Shown here: positions 1 through 8,359 of the stretch, in pieces | Position numbering within the stretch: position 1 is the stretch's first letter | How the letters are laid out: each line of letters opens with the position of its first letter | Assembly (NCBI GenBank): GCA_002327785.1 | Contig: DCUI01000334.1 | Location: 386 to 31,598, forward strand | DNA from: Phycisphaerales bacterium UBA2218 | GTDB lineage: Bacteria; Planctomycetota; Phycisphaerae; Sedimentisphaerales; Anaerobacaceae | DNA length: 31,213 bases | Reading direction: 5' to 3' | Translations under genes and position numbers: made by a program | Notes under the pieces: model-generated | The model's database searches: none | Told to the model about the DNA's origin: nothing | What the model saw: the letters and a program-made list of their open reading frames with translations, nothing else

Positions 1-1
1 C

Positions 2-3000
2 AACTTCACCGGCAAGGACATCACCATCACCAGCACCGACCCCAACGACCGCGGCATCGTGGGTTACACGATCATCAACGCCGATGGGGACGGCACCGTC
101 GTGACCTTCGAGAACGGGGAGACCAACAAGGCCGTCCTGACCGGCTTCACCATCACCGGCGGCGTCGGCACCGTCGCCTATCAGTACAGCAGCAGCACCT
201 ATCGGTACATGCAGGTCAACGGCGCCGGCATCTACTGCAAATACAACGCCTCTCCGACGATCACCCGTTGCGTGATCACAAGGAACCACGCGCCGTACTA
301 TCAGCGAAACGACGGCAACATGTCCGACTATGCGTACTCTTATGGCGGAGGCATCCACTGCGAGGGCTACCGCGCGGTCATCACCCACAACGTCGTCTAC
401 AACAACTCGGCCTACGCCGGCGGCGGCATCTATGCCTCGAATTCCGCCACTATCTCCAACAACGTGGTCTACAACAACTCGGCCGCCCACGGCGGAGGGA
501 TCTACAGCGGGTACTGCAATCTCTTCAACAACACGATCGTCAACAACGACGTGAGCAAAGAACCTGAATGGGGCATGGGGGGAAATGTCTACATGCACTT
601 CGGCTACGACGCGCGCGGCGCCGTGGTGAACAACGTGATTTGCGGGGCCAAATCGGGTGGCGGCCTCTTCTATTCCGAAGCGCACGGCGACGTGATCCGG
701 TTCAACAACGTCTGGAATAATTCCCCGGCCAACTATGGGATAGAGGACCCCAGGACCTATGATCCCATCTGGGACGACACCTTGGACTGGACCGGCCGTT
801 TTGGGAACATTTCCGAGGACCCCAAATTTCGTAACGCGTCGACGAGCGATTTTCACCTGAAGACGGAATCGCCATGCATCAGTGCCGGTGATCCGAATTC
901 CGTGCCTGGCCTGCCCTCCACGGATATGGACGGCGACCCGCGTATCTTCGCCCTGCGGGTGGACATGGGCGCCGACGAGCATGTCGGGTACGTCAAGCCT
1001 CTGGCCAGTGCCGGCGCCGATCAGCATGTGCTTGTCCCCGAGCCGATTACACTGGACGGCGCCGCCAGTTACTTTTCCGACCTGGAGGGCGTGAAGACGT
1101 ATCAGTGGCGGCAGACACAGGGAGTTGCGGTTGAGCTGAGCGGCGCGGCGGCCGAACGGCCCGTGTTCACCCCTCCAGGCGAGGGGTGGTATGTGTTCGA
1201 GCTGGTCGTCGCCGACGGTCAGTACACGAGCCAGCCGGACCGTGTTCTCGTGATCGTCGGCAACGAGACGCCCGTCGCCGACGCCGGACCGGACAGGCTC
1301 TGGCAAATACCCGGCTTCGTCACTCTCGACGGTTCGCGATCGAGCGATGCGGACCCGCCGGACAAGCTCACCTATAGCTGGAAGCAGATTGGCGGTCCGC
1401 CCATAGAAGTCTATCAAGTCGACTCCGAGCAGGCCAGGGTCTATGGCGTTGATCCTTCGACTGCGGCCTTCCAATGCAATGAGTCCGGCGTCTATGTCTT
1501 TGAACTGGTCGTGAGTGATGGATTCACCACCAGCGAGCCCGATACGGTAAAGATCGAGGCCGCCGACTTCGCTGTCAAGGCAGAGCCCCTGACCCTCCCT
1601 GAGCCTGAGCAGTACTATACCCACTACCCGGCGATCTCCGGCGTCAAGCTCGTCTATTCGACAGGCGGGTATGCGGATTCGTCCTGGTCGATTGCATGCC
1701 TGGACCTCGAGAGCGGCCGGATCGACACTCTCCAGTCACAGCCGACCGACACCATGCCCAAGATGGACGGCGACAGGATCGTCTGGACAACGGGGCCTGA
1801 CGGCTACTACCGACCCATCTGCACCAGCGTTGTGACCGCCGACGTGGCTGCGGGGATGGTGTACACGCTGCGGATGGGTACGAGCACAGACTCCTATGGC
1901 TACCCGGCCATTTCGGGCACAAAGGCCGTCTGGCTGCACTACCGCGGCGTGAATACAGGCAACAGCTCGGAGTATGCGCAGACTCCATATGATATTTGTG
2001 GAGCCGATATCACCAATCCCGCCAAGCCGGCGTATTTCACAATTGCCGGGCAGGTTGGGCACGGCGCTCCCTATCCCTACGAGAATTCCCGCGCGGCCTA
2101 TGCGGCCCCGATCGATATTTGCGGCAATCTGGTTGTCTGGGAGGCCGACGGGGATATCTACGGCGCGGATATTTCCGACCTCACCCAGATCAAGGTGTTC
2201 CCGATCTGCACCGCACCTGAAATTCAGAACGATCCATCGATCTCCGGGCATGTGGTCGTCTGGACCGACCAGCGCAACGATGTGGGCGATATCTACGGCG
2301 CCGATATCTCCGATCCGAACAACATTCGCGAGTTCGAGATCTACGTGGGTCCCGGATACCAGACGCACCCGGATGTCGATGGACCGATGGTTGCGTTCGT
2401 CGATGGCAGTACGACCGGCTACATAAGGCTGTGCTGCCTCTCGCGGGAGTACGGCCCCGTCCAGATCGAGCTATCGAGGTCGTATTATGGCGGTGGCCCC
2501 AAGCTGGATGGTTCGACGCTGGTTTGGCACTACTATGAACAGGTGGAGGGCCTGACGTTCGAATTTGGCTATGACCTGGCGAACGGGCCAATCCAGAACC
2601 TGACCACCGGCGCTCGCTACGACTACATTCAGCACGCCATCGACACGGCTGCAACAGGAGACATCATCATGGTTGAGCCGGGGACGTATCAGGAGAAGAT
2701 CCGTCTGAAGGGCAGGAGCCTGACCTTGACATCGACTGATCCCGAGGACGCGGCTGTCCGAGCGGCCACAGTCATTGCGGGTCCCGGCCAATGCGTGACC
2801 TTCGCCGACGACGAGACGGCCGACTGTGTCTTCACGGGCTTCACGGTTGCGGGCGGCAGCTACGGCCTCTTCACCGGCGGCTCAACCCCCTTGATCGAGA
2901 ATTGCACCATCGTGGGCAACTCTTCTGCCGGGGTCAAGGTGTGGAACGCGGCTAATCCGACTTTCAAGCGATGCGAAATCGTCGGCAACGCCACCGGTGT

Positions 3001-3643
3001 CGAAATGTGGGCTCACAGTGGTAAGCGGCTGATGCTGCGCAACTACGGCACGTTCCGCAACTGTCTGATCGCGGGCAGCCGCGAGAGCGGGTTCTTCGGC
3101 GGATCCCCAACCCTGGACAATTGCACGGTTGCCGATAATCTCGGTGCAGGCGTTGACGTCGCCCTGGCCCAGATCACCAACTCGATCCTCTATTTCAACA
3201 ATCAAGATGCCGGCGGAGTGAACCTGAAGGTCGAGAATGCACAATCGACAGTAACCTACAGCGACGTCCAGGGCGGCTGGGAAGACGAGGGCAACATGGA
3301 CGCCGATCCGCTCTTCCGTGCGCGAGGTCAGTGGATCACTCCGGAGAGCACAAAGGTGCCTGTTGACGCGGGCAAGAGCGTGGGGCTCTCCGCGGGAATC
3401 CCCCAGTGGATTGCGGGCGATTACCACCTCAGGAGCCAGGGCTGGTTCTGGGATGTGTTGCAGGGGACCTGGGCGTGGGATGACGTCACAAGTCCATGCA
3501 TCGATGCCGGCGATCCCACCGCCCCGCTGGGTGGTGAGCAGCCTTGCGCGCCGGGCGATCCGCTGAGCGAAAGGGCGGGTGTGAACACGCGGATCAACAT
3601 GGGGGCCTACGGTGGCACGCCTGAAGCCAGCCTTGCCCCATGA
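2..3643 (+). CDS. Giant secreted beta-helix / PKD / seven-bladed propeller protein (5' partial)
   Basis: The frame is open from base 2, so the true start and signal peptide lie outside the window; the GTG at 59 is only internal. Numbering from that GTG, residues 1-300 are Asn/Gly-rich right-handed beta-helix turns (GGGIYASNSATISNNVVYNN type), closing with DMGADE. Residues ~310-505 hold two PKD/Ig-like domains, each with an LDG, a YQW or YSW and a FELVV.DG strand. Residues ~510-850 hold seven repeats of the form ISG..VVW followed by DIYGADISDP, which fits a TolB-like seven-bladed propeller. Residues ~850-1190 form a second beta-helix, ending IDAGDP and NMGAYGGTPEAS. The family is extracellular and often binds or cleaves polysaccharide, but I see no defined catalytic triad, so no enzyme activity is claimed. 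No dockerin or sorting tail is visible at the C-terminus. Confidence 0.85.
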   Translation, partial: NFTGKDITITSTDPNDRGIVGYTIINADGDGTVVTFENGETNKAVLTGFTITGGVGTVAYQYSSSTYRYMQVNGAGIYCKYNASPTITRCVITRNHAPYYQRNDGNMSDYAYSYGGGIHCEGYRAVITHNVVYNNSAYAGGGIYASNSATISNNVVYNNSAAHGGGIYSGYCNLFNNTIVNNDVSKEPEWGMGGNVYMHFGYDARGAVVNNVICGAKSGGGLFYSEAHGDVIRFNNVWNNSPANYGIEDPRTYDPIWDDTLDWTGRFGNISEDPKFRNASTSDFHLKTESPCISAGDPNSVPGLPSTDMDGDPRIFALRVDMGADEHVGYVKPLASAGADQHVLVPEPITLDGAASYFSDLEGVKTYQWRQTQGVAVELSGAAAERPVFTPPGEGWYVFELVVADGQYTSQPDRVLVIVGNETPVADAGPDRLWQIPGFVTLDGSRSSDADPPDKLTYSWKQIGGPPIEVYQVDSEQARVYGVDPSTAAFQCNESGVYVFELVVSDGFTTSEPDTVKIEAADFAVKAEPLTLPEPEQYYTHYPAISGVKLVYSTGGYADSSWSIACLDLESGRIDTLQSQPTDTMPKMDGDRIVWTTGPDGYYRPICTSVVTADVAAGMVYTLRMGTSTDSYGYPAISGTKAVWLHYRGVNTGNSSEYAQTPYDICGADITNPAKPAYFTIAGQVGHGAPYPYENSRAAYAAPIDICGNLVVWEADGDIYGADISDLTQIKVFPICTAPEIQNDPSISGHVVVWTDQRNDVGDIYGADISDPNNIREFEIYVGPGYQTHPDVDGPMVAFVDGSTTGYIRLCCLSREYGPVQIELSRSYYGGGPKLDGSTLVWHYYEQVEGLTFEFGYDLANGPIQNLTTGARYDYIQHAIDTAATGDIIMVEPGTYQEKIRLKGRSLTLTSTDPEDAAVRAATVIAGPGQCVTFADDETADCVFTGFTVAGGSYGLFTGGSTPLIENCTIVGNSSAGVKVWNAANPTFKRCEIVGNATGVEMWAHSGKRLMLRNYGTFRNCLIAGSRESGFFGGSPTLDNCTVADNLGAGVDVALAQITNSILYFNNQDAGGVNLKVENAQSTVTYSDVQGGWEDEGNMDADPLFRARGQWITPESTKVPVDAGKSVGLSAGIPQWIAGDYHLRSQGWFWDVLQGTWAWDDVTSPCIDAGDPTAPLGGEQPCAPGDPLSERAGVNTRINMGAYGGTPEASLAP

Positions 3644-3728
3644 AATCGGGCATCTCAACCAGGGGTGTGCAACCGATCCGCCGTTGAAGCCGCGCGGGCC
3701 GGAAGAGAAGGATAGAATAGACGCTGCG

Positions 3729-3761
3729 AGAGCCACAGGGGTCGGATGCTCCTGTGGCTCT
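3729..3761 (+). terminator. Hairpin downstream of the beta-helix gene, probable terminator
   Basis: A perfect 11-bp inverted repeat, AGAGCCACAGG at 3729-3739 and CCTGTGGCTCT at 3751-3761, encloses an 11-nt loop and is followed by a modest TTGTGCTAT stretch. It lies 86 bp after the stop at 3643, which suits a transcription end for that gene. The T tract is short, so this may instead be a stabilising 3' hairpin. Confidence 0.55.
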
Positions 3762-4257
3762 TGTGCTATCCCATTCCTGGACGCCGACGTGGGCGCCCCG
3801 GGGAGAAACCCCGATCGTATCGACGACAGGCGATCGGTTTGGCCTGAATCTGATTTCGGCGGTCAGTCGGCGTGTCGATTTCCGCTTCATGGGGGTGAAG
3901 GGCCGCGTCAATGCGGACGTCTTCATCCGCTTCCTCAAACGGTTGATGCAGGGAATGCGCAAGCCCATTTTTCCGATCGTCGACGGACATCCGACCCACA
4001 AGGCGGTGAAAGTGCGTCGCTTCTTGGAGACGGTGGGCGAGAAGCTCAAGTTGTTCTTCCTTCCGCCCTGCTCTTCGGAATTGAATCCTGATGAGCACGT
4101 GTGGAACGATCTGAAGAACAACGGCATTGGCCGCCAAGTGATCACTGGGCCCGATCAACTGAAGCGTGAAGTCATTCGTCATCTTCGCTCCATGCAGAAA
4201 TCGCCGGATCTCATTCGGTCTTTCTTCCTTGCGCCGTCAACCGTCTATACTGCCTGA
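3754..4257 (+). pseudogene. IS630-family transposase remnant (DDE_3 domain, N-terminus missing)
   Basis: The 167-residue frame matches only the C-terminal half of IS630/Tc1-type transposases. It has TWAPRGETP, then NLISAV, then the second acidic motif VDGHPTHKA (~residues 79-87), then FFLPPCSSELNPDEHVWND (~105-123) with the final acidic residue. Full-length members are about 330-350 aa with N-terminal helix-turn-helix domains and a first catalytic Asp just before the TWAPRG strand; all of that is absent. The GTG that opens the frame lies inside the 3' arm of the upstream hairpin, so the first few codons are probably not transposase. I could not identify terminal inverted repeats. It should be inactive. 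Confidence 0.8.
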
Positions 4258-4355
4258 TGTATAGATAATTATGAGACGGTTAGTAAGCTACGATCCTGGG
4301 GGAATTTAAGGCGCCCGGTGCATTTTCTCGGCATCATCGATCTCAAAACAGCCTG

Positions 4356-4652
4356 CTACATCGTGTTTGTTTCTCGCGTGGCGGCTGCAGGCGGGTCCGA
4401 CGACGGTCTCTGCCGTCCCTTGGCGACGTGCCTGTCTTTTCTCTTACCGGCCTTGGCGGGTTTCTTCCGGACGCGTCTGAGTGTGCCAAGGGCCTTGCGG
4501 CCCAGCAGCCGAAGCGATACGCTCAAGGGAACGAAGGCATACAGGAGAATGATCAAGACCCTTGAGAATGCCTTTACGCCGCCCGTCAGCGACAAGCAGA
4601 CGGGAGTCAACGCGAGGAGCGTCTGTCGGGGCGGGAGAGCATTCCCATGCAA
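4356..4652 (-). CDS. Doubtful small membrane protein
   Basis: This 98-codon frame opens with TTG and lies 114 bp downstream of the MFS/spermidine-synthase gene on the same strand. It has one hydrophobic stretch (residues ~33-50, RVLIILLYAFVPLSVSLRLL) followed by a strongly basic tail (RRVRKKPAKAGKRKDRH). I do not recognise a family and see no Shine-Dalgarno. It may be a genuine single-span protein, the end of a decayed gene, or chance in a GC-rich stretch next to a transposase relic. Nothing else convincing is seen between 4258 and 4766. Confidence 0.25.
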   Translation of the reverse strand: MHGNALPPRQTLLALTPVCLSLTGGVKAFSRVLIILLYAFVPLSVSLRLLGRKALGTLRRVRKKPAKAGKRKDRHVAKGRQRPSSDPPAAATRETNTM

Positions 4653-4766
4653 GCAGGTCCGCTCCTACGATGGGTCGCGAAATCGACGACGGGGTGGTTC
4701 GCCTGGTGGATGCGCAAGAGGCCTTTGCGAGAGCCCATGCGAGACGGATCTCGTGAGAGTCAGGGT

Positions 4767-7310
4767 TCATCGCGGGTTTCCGATGGCGTCTCTCAGTTGG
4801 AGCTTCAGGATCGGGGGGGCGAGGAAGAGGTCCTCGGGGAACTTGCGGTAGGCGAGGATGTCGTCGTAGATCTGCTCGCCTTGGAAGGCGTTGAGACCCA
4901 TGCCCGCCAAGTATTGCAGACGGAGGTTCCGGTCTGTGTTGATTTGGGCGTTCTTTAACCATTTTGTCAGGTCGGGGCCCTGGCCGGCGTAGGTGGCGAG
5001 CAGGTCCATTGCCGACTCGAACTCCACCTCTTTGAGCGATTCGGTCACGCGCTGGTGGTTCTCGCGGTCGAGACGCTCCTGGAGTGCGTCTACGTCGATC
5101 TTGAGGGGCTCGACCCGGCCGAGCAGGATTACGTCGTAGCCTTCTCCGTCGATGTCGTTGCTCCAGATTGTCCCTTGGGGGAATGCGGTGAAGAAGGTCG
5201 CGAGCTCGCTCTTGACCACGTCGTCGCGGCTCTCATAGAGGGGGACCCATTGGGTGACTATGCCGCCCGGGTTCAGGCGCCGTTTGCAGAGATCGAAGTA
5301 TTCGCGGGTGTAGAGAGCCGCGGAGCCCTTTACCCACGGGTGGATCGGGTCCGACGTGATGACGTCGAATTTCTCGTGCGTCGTCAGGATGTAGTGCCGG
5401 GCGTCGTCGTACACGATCTCGACGCGCGGGTCGTCCACAACGCCGTAGTTTTCCTTGGCGAAGTAAACCGACACGACCTTGGGGATCAGCGGCTCGATCT
5501 CGCACAGGACGATCCGCTCGATGTCCGGATGCAGCAGGAAGGAGCCCGCGGTGACGCCCGCCCCGCAGCCGACGACGAGGACCGTCCGGGGCTTGGGATG
5601 CAGCAGGGCCGAGAGGTGTCCGAGCATTCGCTGGAGCCGCATGTCGGCCGGCTCGGTCGAGGCTTCAACCTTGCCGCAGACGTGAAAGCTCCGCACGGAC
5701 CCATCGAGCTCGGTCACGGCGATGGCGGAATTCCTCCCTTCGCCGACGTAGAGCACGTCGGCCGTCCGGGTCCGCGTCGGCAGGTACCGGCCGTAGGCGA
5801 CCAGGGCCGGCGGAATCGGCGGCACCGTCCAGATCAAAAGGACTGCCAGGATCGGCGCCATCGGCAGGGCGGCTATCGCGGCGAGGATGGCCCGCCATTG
5901 TTTTGGGGGGCTTCCAGAGAGAACTGACGAGGGCAAAATGCCCGCGACAAGTGACGGCGCCAGGGCGAAGACTGCGCTGAGTGCCGCGAGGGCGATCATG
6001 ACCCGCTCGCTGCCCTGCGTGCCCAGGCGGGGAATCAGGATCATGCTGAAAGCCAGCGAGCCGAGGATCGCGCCGACGGTGTTGGCCGCGTAGACCTCTC
6101 CGACGATCCGCCCGGGGTCGCGACCCTGTGACGCGGCCGAGGCCAGGGCCAGCGGGAAGCTCGCGCCCCACAGGACCGCGCCGGGCAAGACCACCCACGC
6201 GCAGCGGACGAGGTCGATCTGAAAGTTTAGCCAGGGGCTCCTCGCCAGCGATGGATCGACCGGCCAGTAGGGCAGCGACTTGGCGAGCGCCCACGCAGCC
6301 CAGGCAATCGCTGTCGTCAAGAGCAGTTGGCAGCAGCCCAAGACCCGTTGCGGCCGGCCGCTCTCGCGGGCAATCGCGGAGCCGATGCTGCTTCCGATGC
6401 CCAGTCCGACCAGAAACACAGCCAGAATGATGGAGAAGGTGTAGACCGTTCCGCCCAGCAATAGCGACAGGATATGCGTCCAGACGACCTCGGCCGCCAG
6501 CGCGCAGAGGCCCGAGAGCCCGATTACGACGTGGACTGTGTGGTGTCGCGGGCTTCCGACCGGCGATTCAAAGGCAGGACGCCCTCTGCACGTTGAGGCC
6601 GGACAAAGTACCGGGAGCTGGTGAGGCGTTCGGCCGGCCAGGAGCAGGGCGATCAGGGCTACCGTGCCGTTCAGGGCCACCGCAACGTATGTGGCGACGG
6701 CCATGTCGTGGACCCTCAGGAGGTAGAAGCCGGCCAAGAGGCAGCCGAGCACGGCCCCGGCGATGTTGCTCCCGTAGAAGAAGCCCAGCCAGGCGATCCC
6801 GTGCGGCGTGGCCTGGACCCTGCGGGCAATCGCCGGCAGGGCTGCGCCCATCAGCATGGTAGGGGCCAGCAGGCACAGCGCACAGACCGCCCCCCGCATC
6901 AGGATGCTGGTCAGGCCGTGGCCGATGTGAGCTGCGTAGAGCCGATTGATATGCGGGAGGCCGAAGAGCAGGACGATGCCGATGATTCCGATGCCCATCT
7001 CGAGCATCGCGTAGACCCGCAGGGGGTGTCGCCGGACCGAGACAAGTCGCGGGAACAGGAGGCTGCCCAGGCACATGCCGCCCATGAATGTGCCCAACAG
7101 CACGCCCAGTGATACGGCGGAGGAGCCGATGACCAGTTGGAGCGACTGGAGCCAGACGATTTCGTAGATCAGGGCTGAGCAGCCGCTCCCGACGAAGAGC
7201 ACCGCCAGCCACGGAAGCGTTCCCCAACGCGATTCCTCCGCTCCGGCGTTGCCCGCCAGTTGAGGCGAGAGCAATGGATCGTCCGACGAGCCCATCGTGA
7301 GTGCGGTCAT
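4767..7310 (-). CDS. MFS-like membrane domain fused to spermidine-synthase-like domain
   Basis: 847 aa. Residues ~30-520 contain about a dozen hydrophobic helices of the MFS-related type often fused to SpeE-like domains; the first is preceded by EESRWGTLPWLAVLFVGSG. Residues ~525-770 form a Rossmann methyltransferase-like fold with the SAM-type loop VLVVGCGAGVTAG (~574-586), an acidic strand end IVLCEIEP, and DVITSDPIHPW (~652-662), equivalent to the aspartate region of polyamine synthases. A helical tail of ~75 residues follows. Membrane-anchored SpeE homologues are widespread in Planctomycetota, and whether they make a polyamine or modify another amine is unknown. A second ATG lies six codons into the frame, and neither ATG has a good Shine-Dalgarno. 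It follows the PH-like gene by 66 bp and is probably cotranscribed with it. Confidence 0.85.
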   Translation of the reverse strand: MTALTMGSSDDPLLSPQLAGNAGAEESRWGTLPWLAVLFVGSGCSALIYEIVWLQSLQLVIGSSAVSLGVLLGTFMGGMCLGSLLFPRLVSVRRHPLRVYAMLEMGIGIIGIVLLFGLPHINRLYAAHIGHGLTSILMRGAVCALCLLAPTMLMGAALPAIARRVQATPHGIAWLGFFYGSNIAGAVLGCLLAGFYLLRVHDMAVATYVAVALNGTVALIALLLAGRTPHQLPVLCPASTCRGRPAFESPVGSPRHHTVHVVIGLSGLCALAAEVVWTHILSLLLGGTVYTFSIILAVFLVGLGIGSSIGSAIARESGRPQRVLGCCQLLLTTAIAWAAWALAKSLPYWPVDPSLARSPWLNFQIDLVRCAWVVLPGAVLWGASFPLALASAASQGRDPGRIVGEVYAANTVGAILGSLAFSMILIPRLGTQGSERVMIALAALSAVFALAPSLVAGILPSSVLSGSPPKQWRAILAAIAALPMAPILAVLLIWTVPPIPPALVAYGRYLPTRTRTADVLYVGEGRNSAIAVTELDGSVRSFHVCGKVEASTEPADMRLQRMLGHLSALLHPKPRTVLVVGCGAGVTAGSFLLHPDIERIVLCEIEPLIPKVVSVYFAKENYGVVDDPRVEIVYDDARHYILTTHEKFDVITSDPIHPWVKGSAALYTREYFDLCKRRLNPGGIVTQWVPLYESRDDVVKSELATFFTAFPQGTIWSNDIDGEGYDVILLGRVEPLKIDVDALQERLDRENHQRVTESLKEVEFESAMDLLATYAGQGPDLTKWLKNAQINTDRNLRLQYLAGMGLNAFQGEQIYDDILAYRKFPEDLFLAPPILKLQLRDAIGNPR

Positions 7311-7376
7311 ATCGTAATAGTGATGTTCGCGAGGCCCCTGGTTACGAATTTCTCCGTGACTCGGCCATCCACGGAC

Positions 7377-8180
7377 CTACTCCAAGTGGATAACGCCTCG
7401 CTTCTTGTCGGCCTTGAGACCGGCCTCCTTCAAGGTGTCGTATAGATACCGACACTGGCGGACCTTGACGAACTCGAACTGCGGATCGGATTCGTCCTGG
7501 GTGAACAGGACCACGGTGCCGATGCCGAGGACGCATTCGAGCAGGGACCGGCGGAGCTTCAGGTCGATGACGCGGAACATGTCGATGTTGTCGATGTGGC
7601 GGTCGAAGATGCCTCGGGACCACTCGATTCGGTCCGGCGTCACCTCATAGTAGATGCTCTTGAGTGCGGCGATCTTCCAGGCCAGGACCATCAATGCGAC
7701 GATCGTTAGCCCGATGGCTGCAAGGTCGATCCAGCCTTCGATCTGCATGAGTCGCTCCGTCGGCACGTTGGCCTTCGGGATGTACGAGACCGCCATGGCG
7801 ATCGGATACCGATAGGCCGCCCAGCACAAAGCCACGAAACAGGCGGTCCTGAGGGCCGTTCCCGCCAGGGCGAGCAGGCTGGGCCGCCCGAACCAGAGGA
7901 CGTCGCTTGCTGTCTGGTCTCCGTTGGAATCGTCCGTCTCTCCCTCGGACGCTGCTCCACATGCGTCCGGCCGAAGCTTCGAGGCTGCCTGCCGGCGCTC
8001 GCCCGTCAGGAATTCGCCACAGAAACGGCACTTGATCGCCTCGTAGCGGATCGTCTCAGCACAGAACGGACAGGGTTTGGTCCGATGCCGGGTCCCCGGC
8101 GACCTGGGGATCGACACAGAATCTACCTGCTGCGGCATAGTCTTACCATCCGAAAGGACTCTCGATAGCCAATTGGTCAT
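7377..8180 (-). CDS. Zinc-ribbon plus PH-like (bPH2/YdbT type) membrane protein
   Basis: 267 aa from the ATG at 8180; a TTG two codons upstream is also possible. Residues 37-54 form a four-cysteine zinc ribbon, C37-x2-C40 and C51-x2-C54 (CPFCAETIRYEAIKCRFC). Two hydrophobic segments follow (~101-125 and ~145-165). After them comes a domain with YYEVTPDRIEWSRG, IDNIDMFRVIDLKLRRSLLE and IGTVVLFTQDESDP, typical of the bacterial PH domain that follows membrane pairs in YdbS/YdbT-like proteins. The ribbon is presumably cytoplasmic and the PH-like domain sits at the membrane face. Biochemical role unknown. It is the first gene of a probable two-gene minus-strand unit and diverges from the oxidoreductase at 8360. 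The 173 bp between them must hold both promoters; a weak TACAAT element lies at 8317-8322 for the plus-strand gene. Confidence 0.7.
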   Translation of the reverse strand: MTNWLSRVLSDGKTMPQQVDSVSIPRSPGTRHRTKPCPFCAETIRYEAIKCRFCGEFLTGERRQAASKLRPDACGAASEGETDDSNGDQTASDVLWFGRPSLLALAGTALRTACFVALCWAAYRYPIAMAVSYIPKANVPTERLMQIEGWIDLAAIGLTIVALMVLAWKIAALKSIYYEVTPDRIEWSRGIFDRHIDNIDMFRVIDLKLRRSLLECVLGIGTVVLFTQDESDPQFEFVKVRQCRYLYDTLKEAGLKADKKRGVIHLE

Positions 8181-8359
8181 ATCCAATCTGTTTATCGGCC
8201 ACAGTGGCTCGGAAAGGCCAGCGCCGCGGGCAATTCCATGTCATTTCTGCTTATCGGACCTGCCGGGCCGGAGTATTTTTCGAACACCGAGGTGACTCTG
8301 CGGTCACAGAATGTGGTACAATGCGCCCCGCATCGAACTGCTGACGAAAGGAGTGTGCC

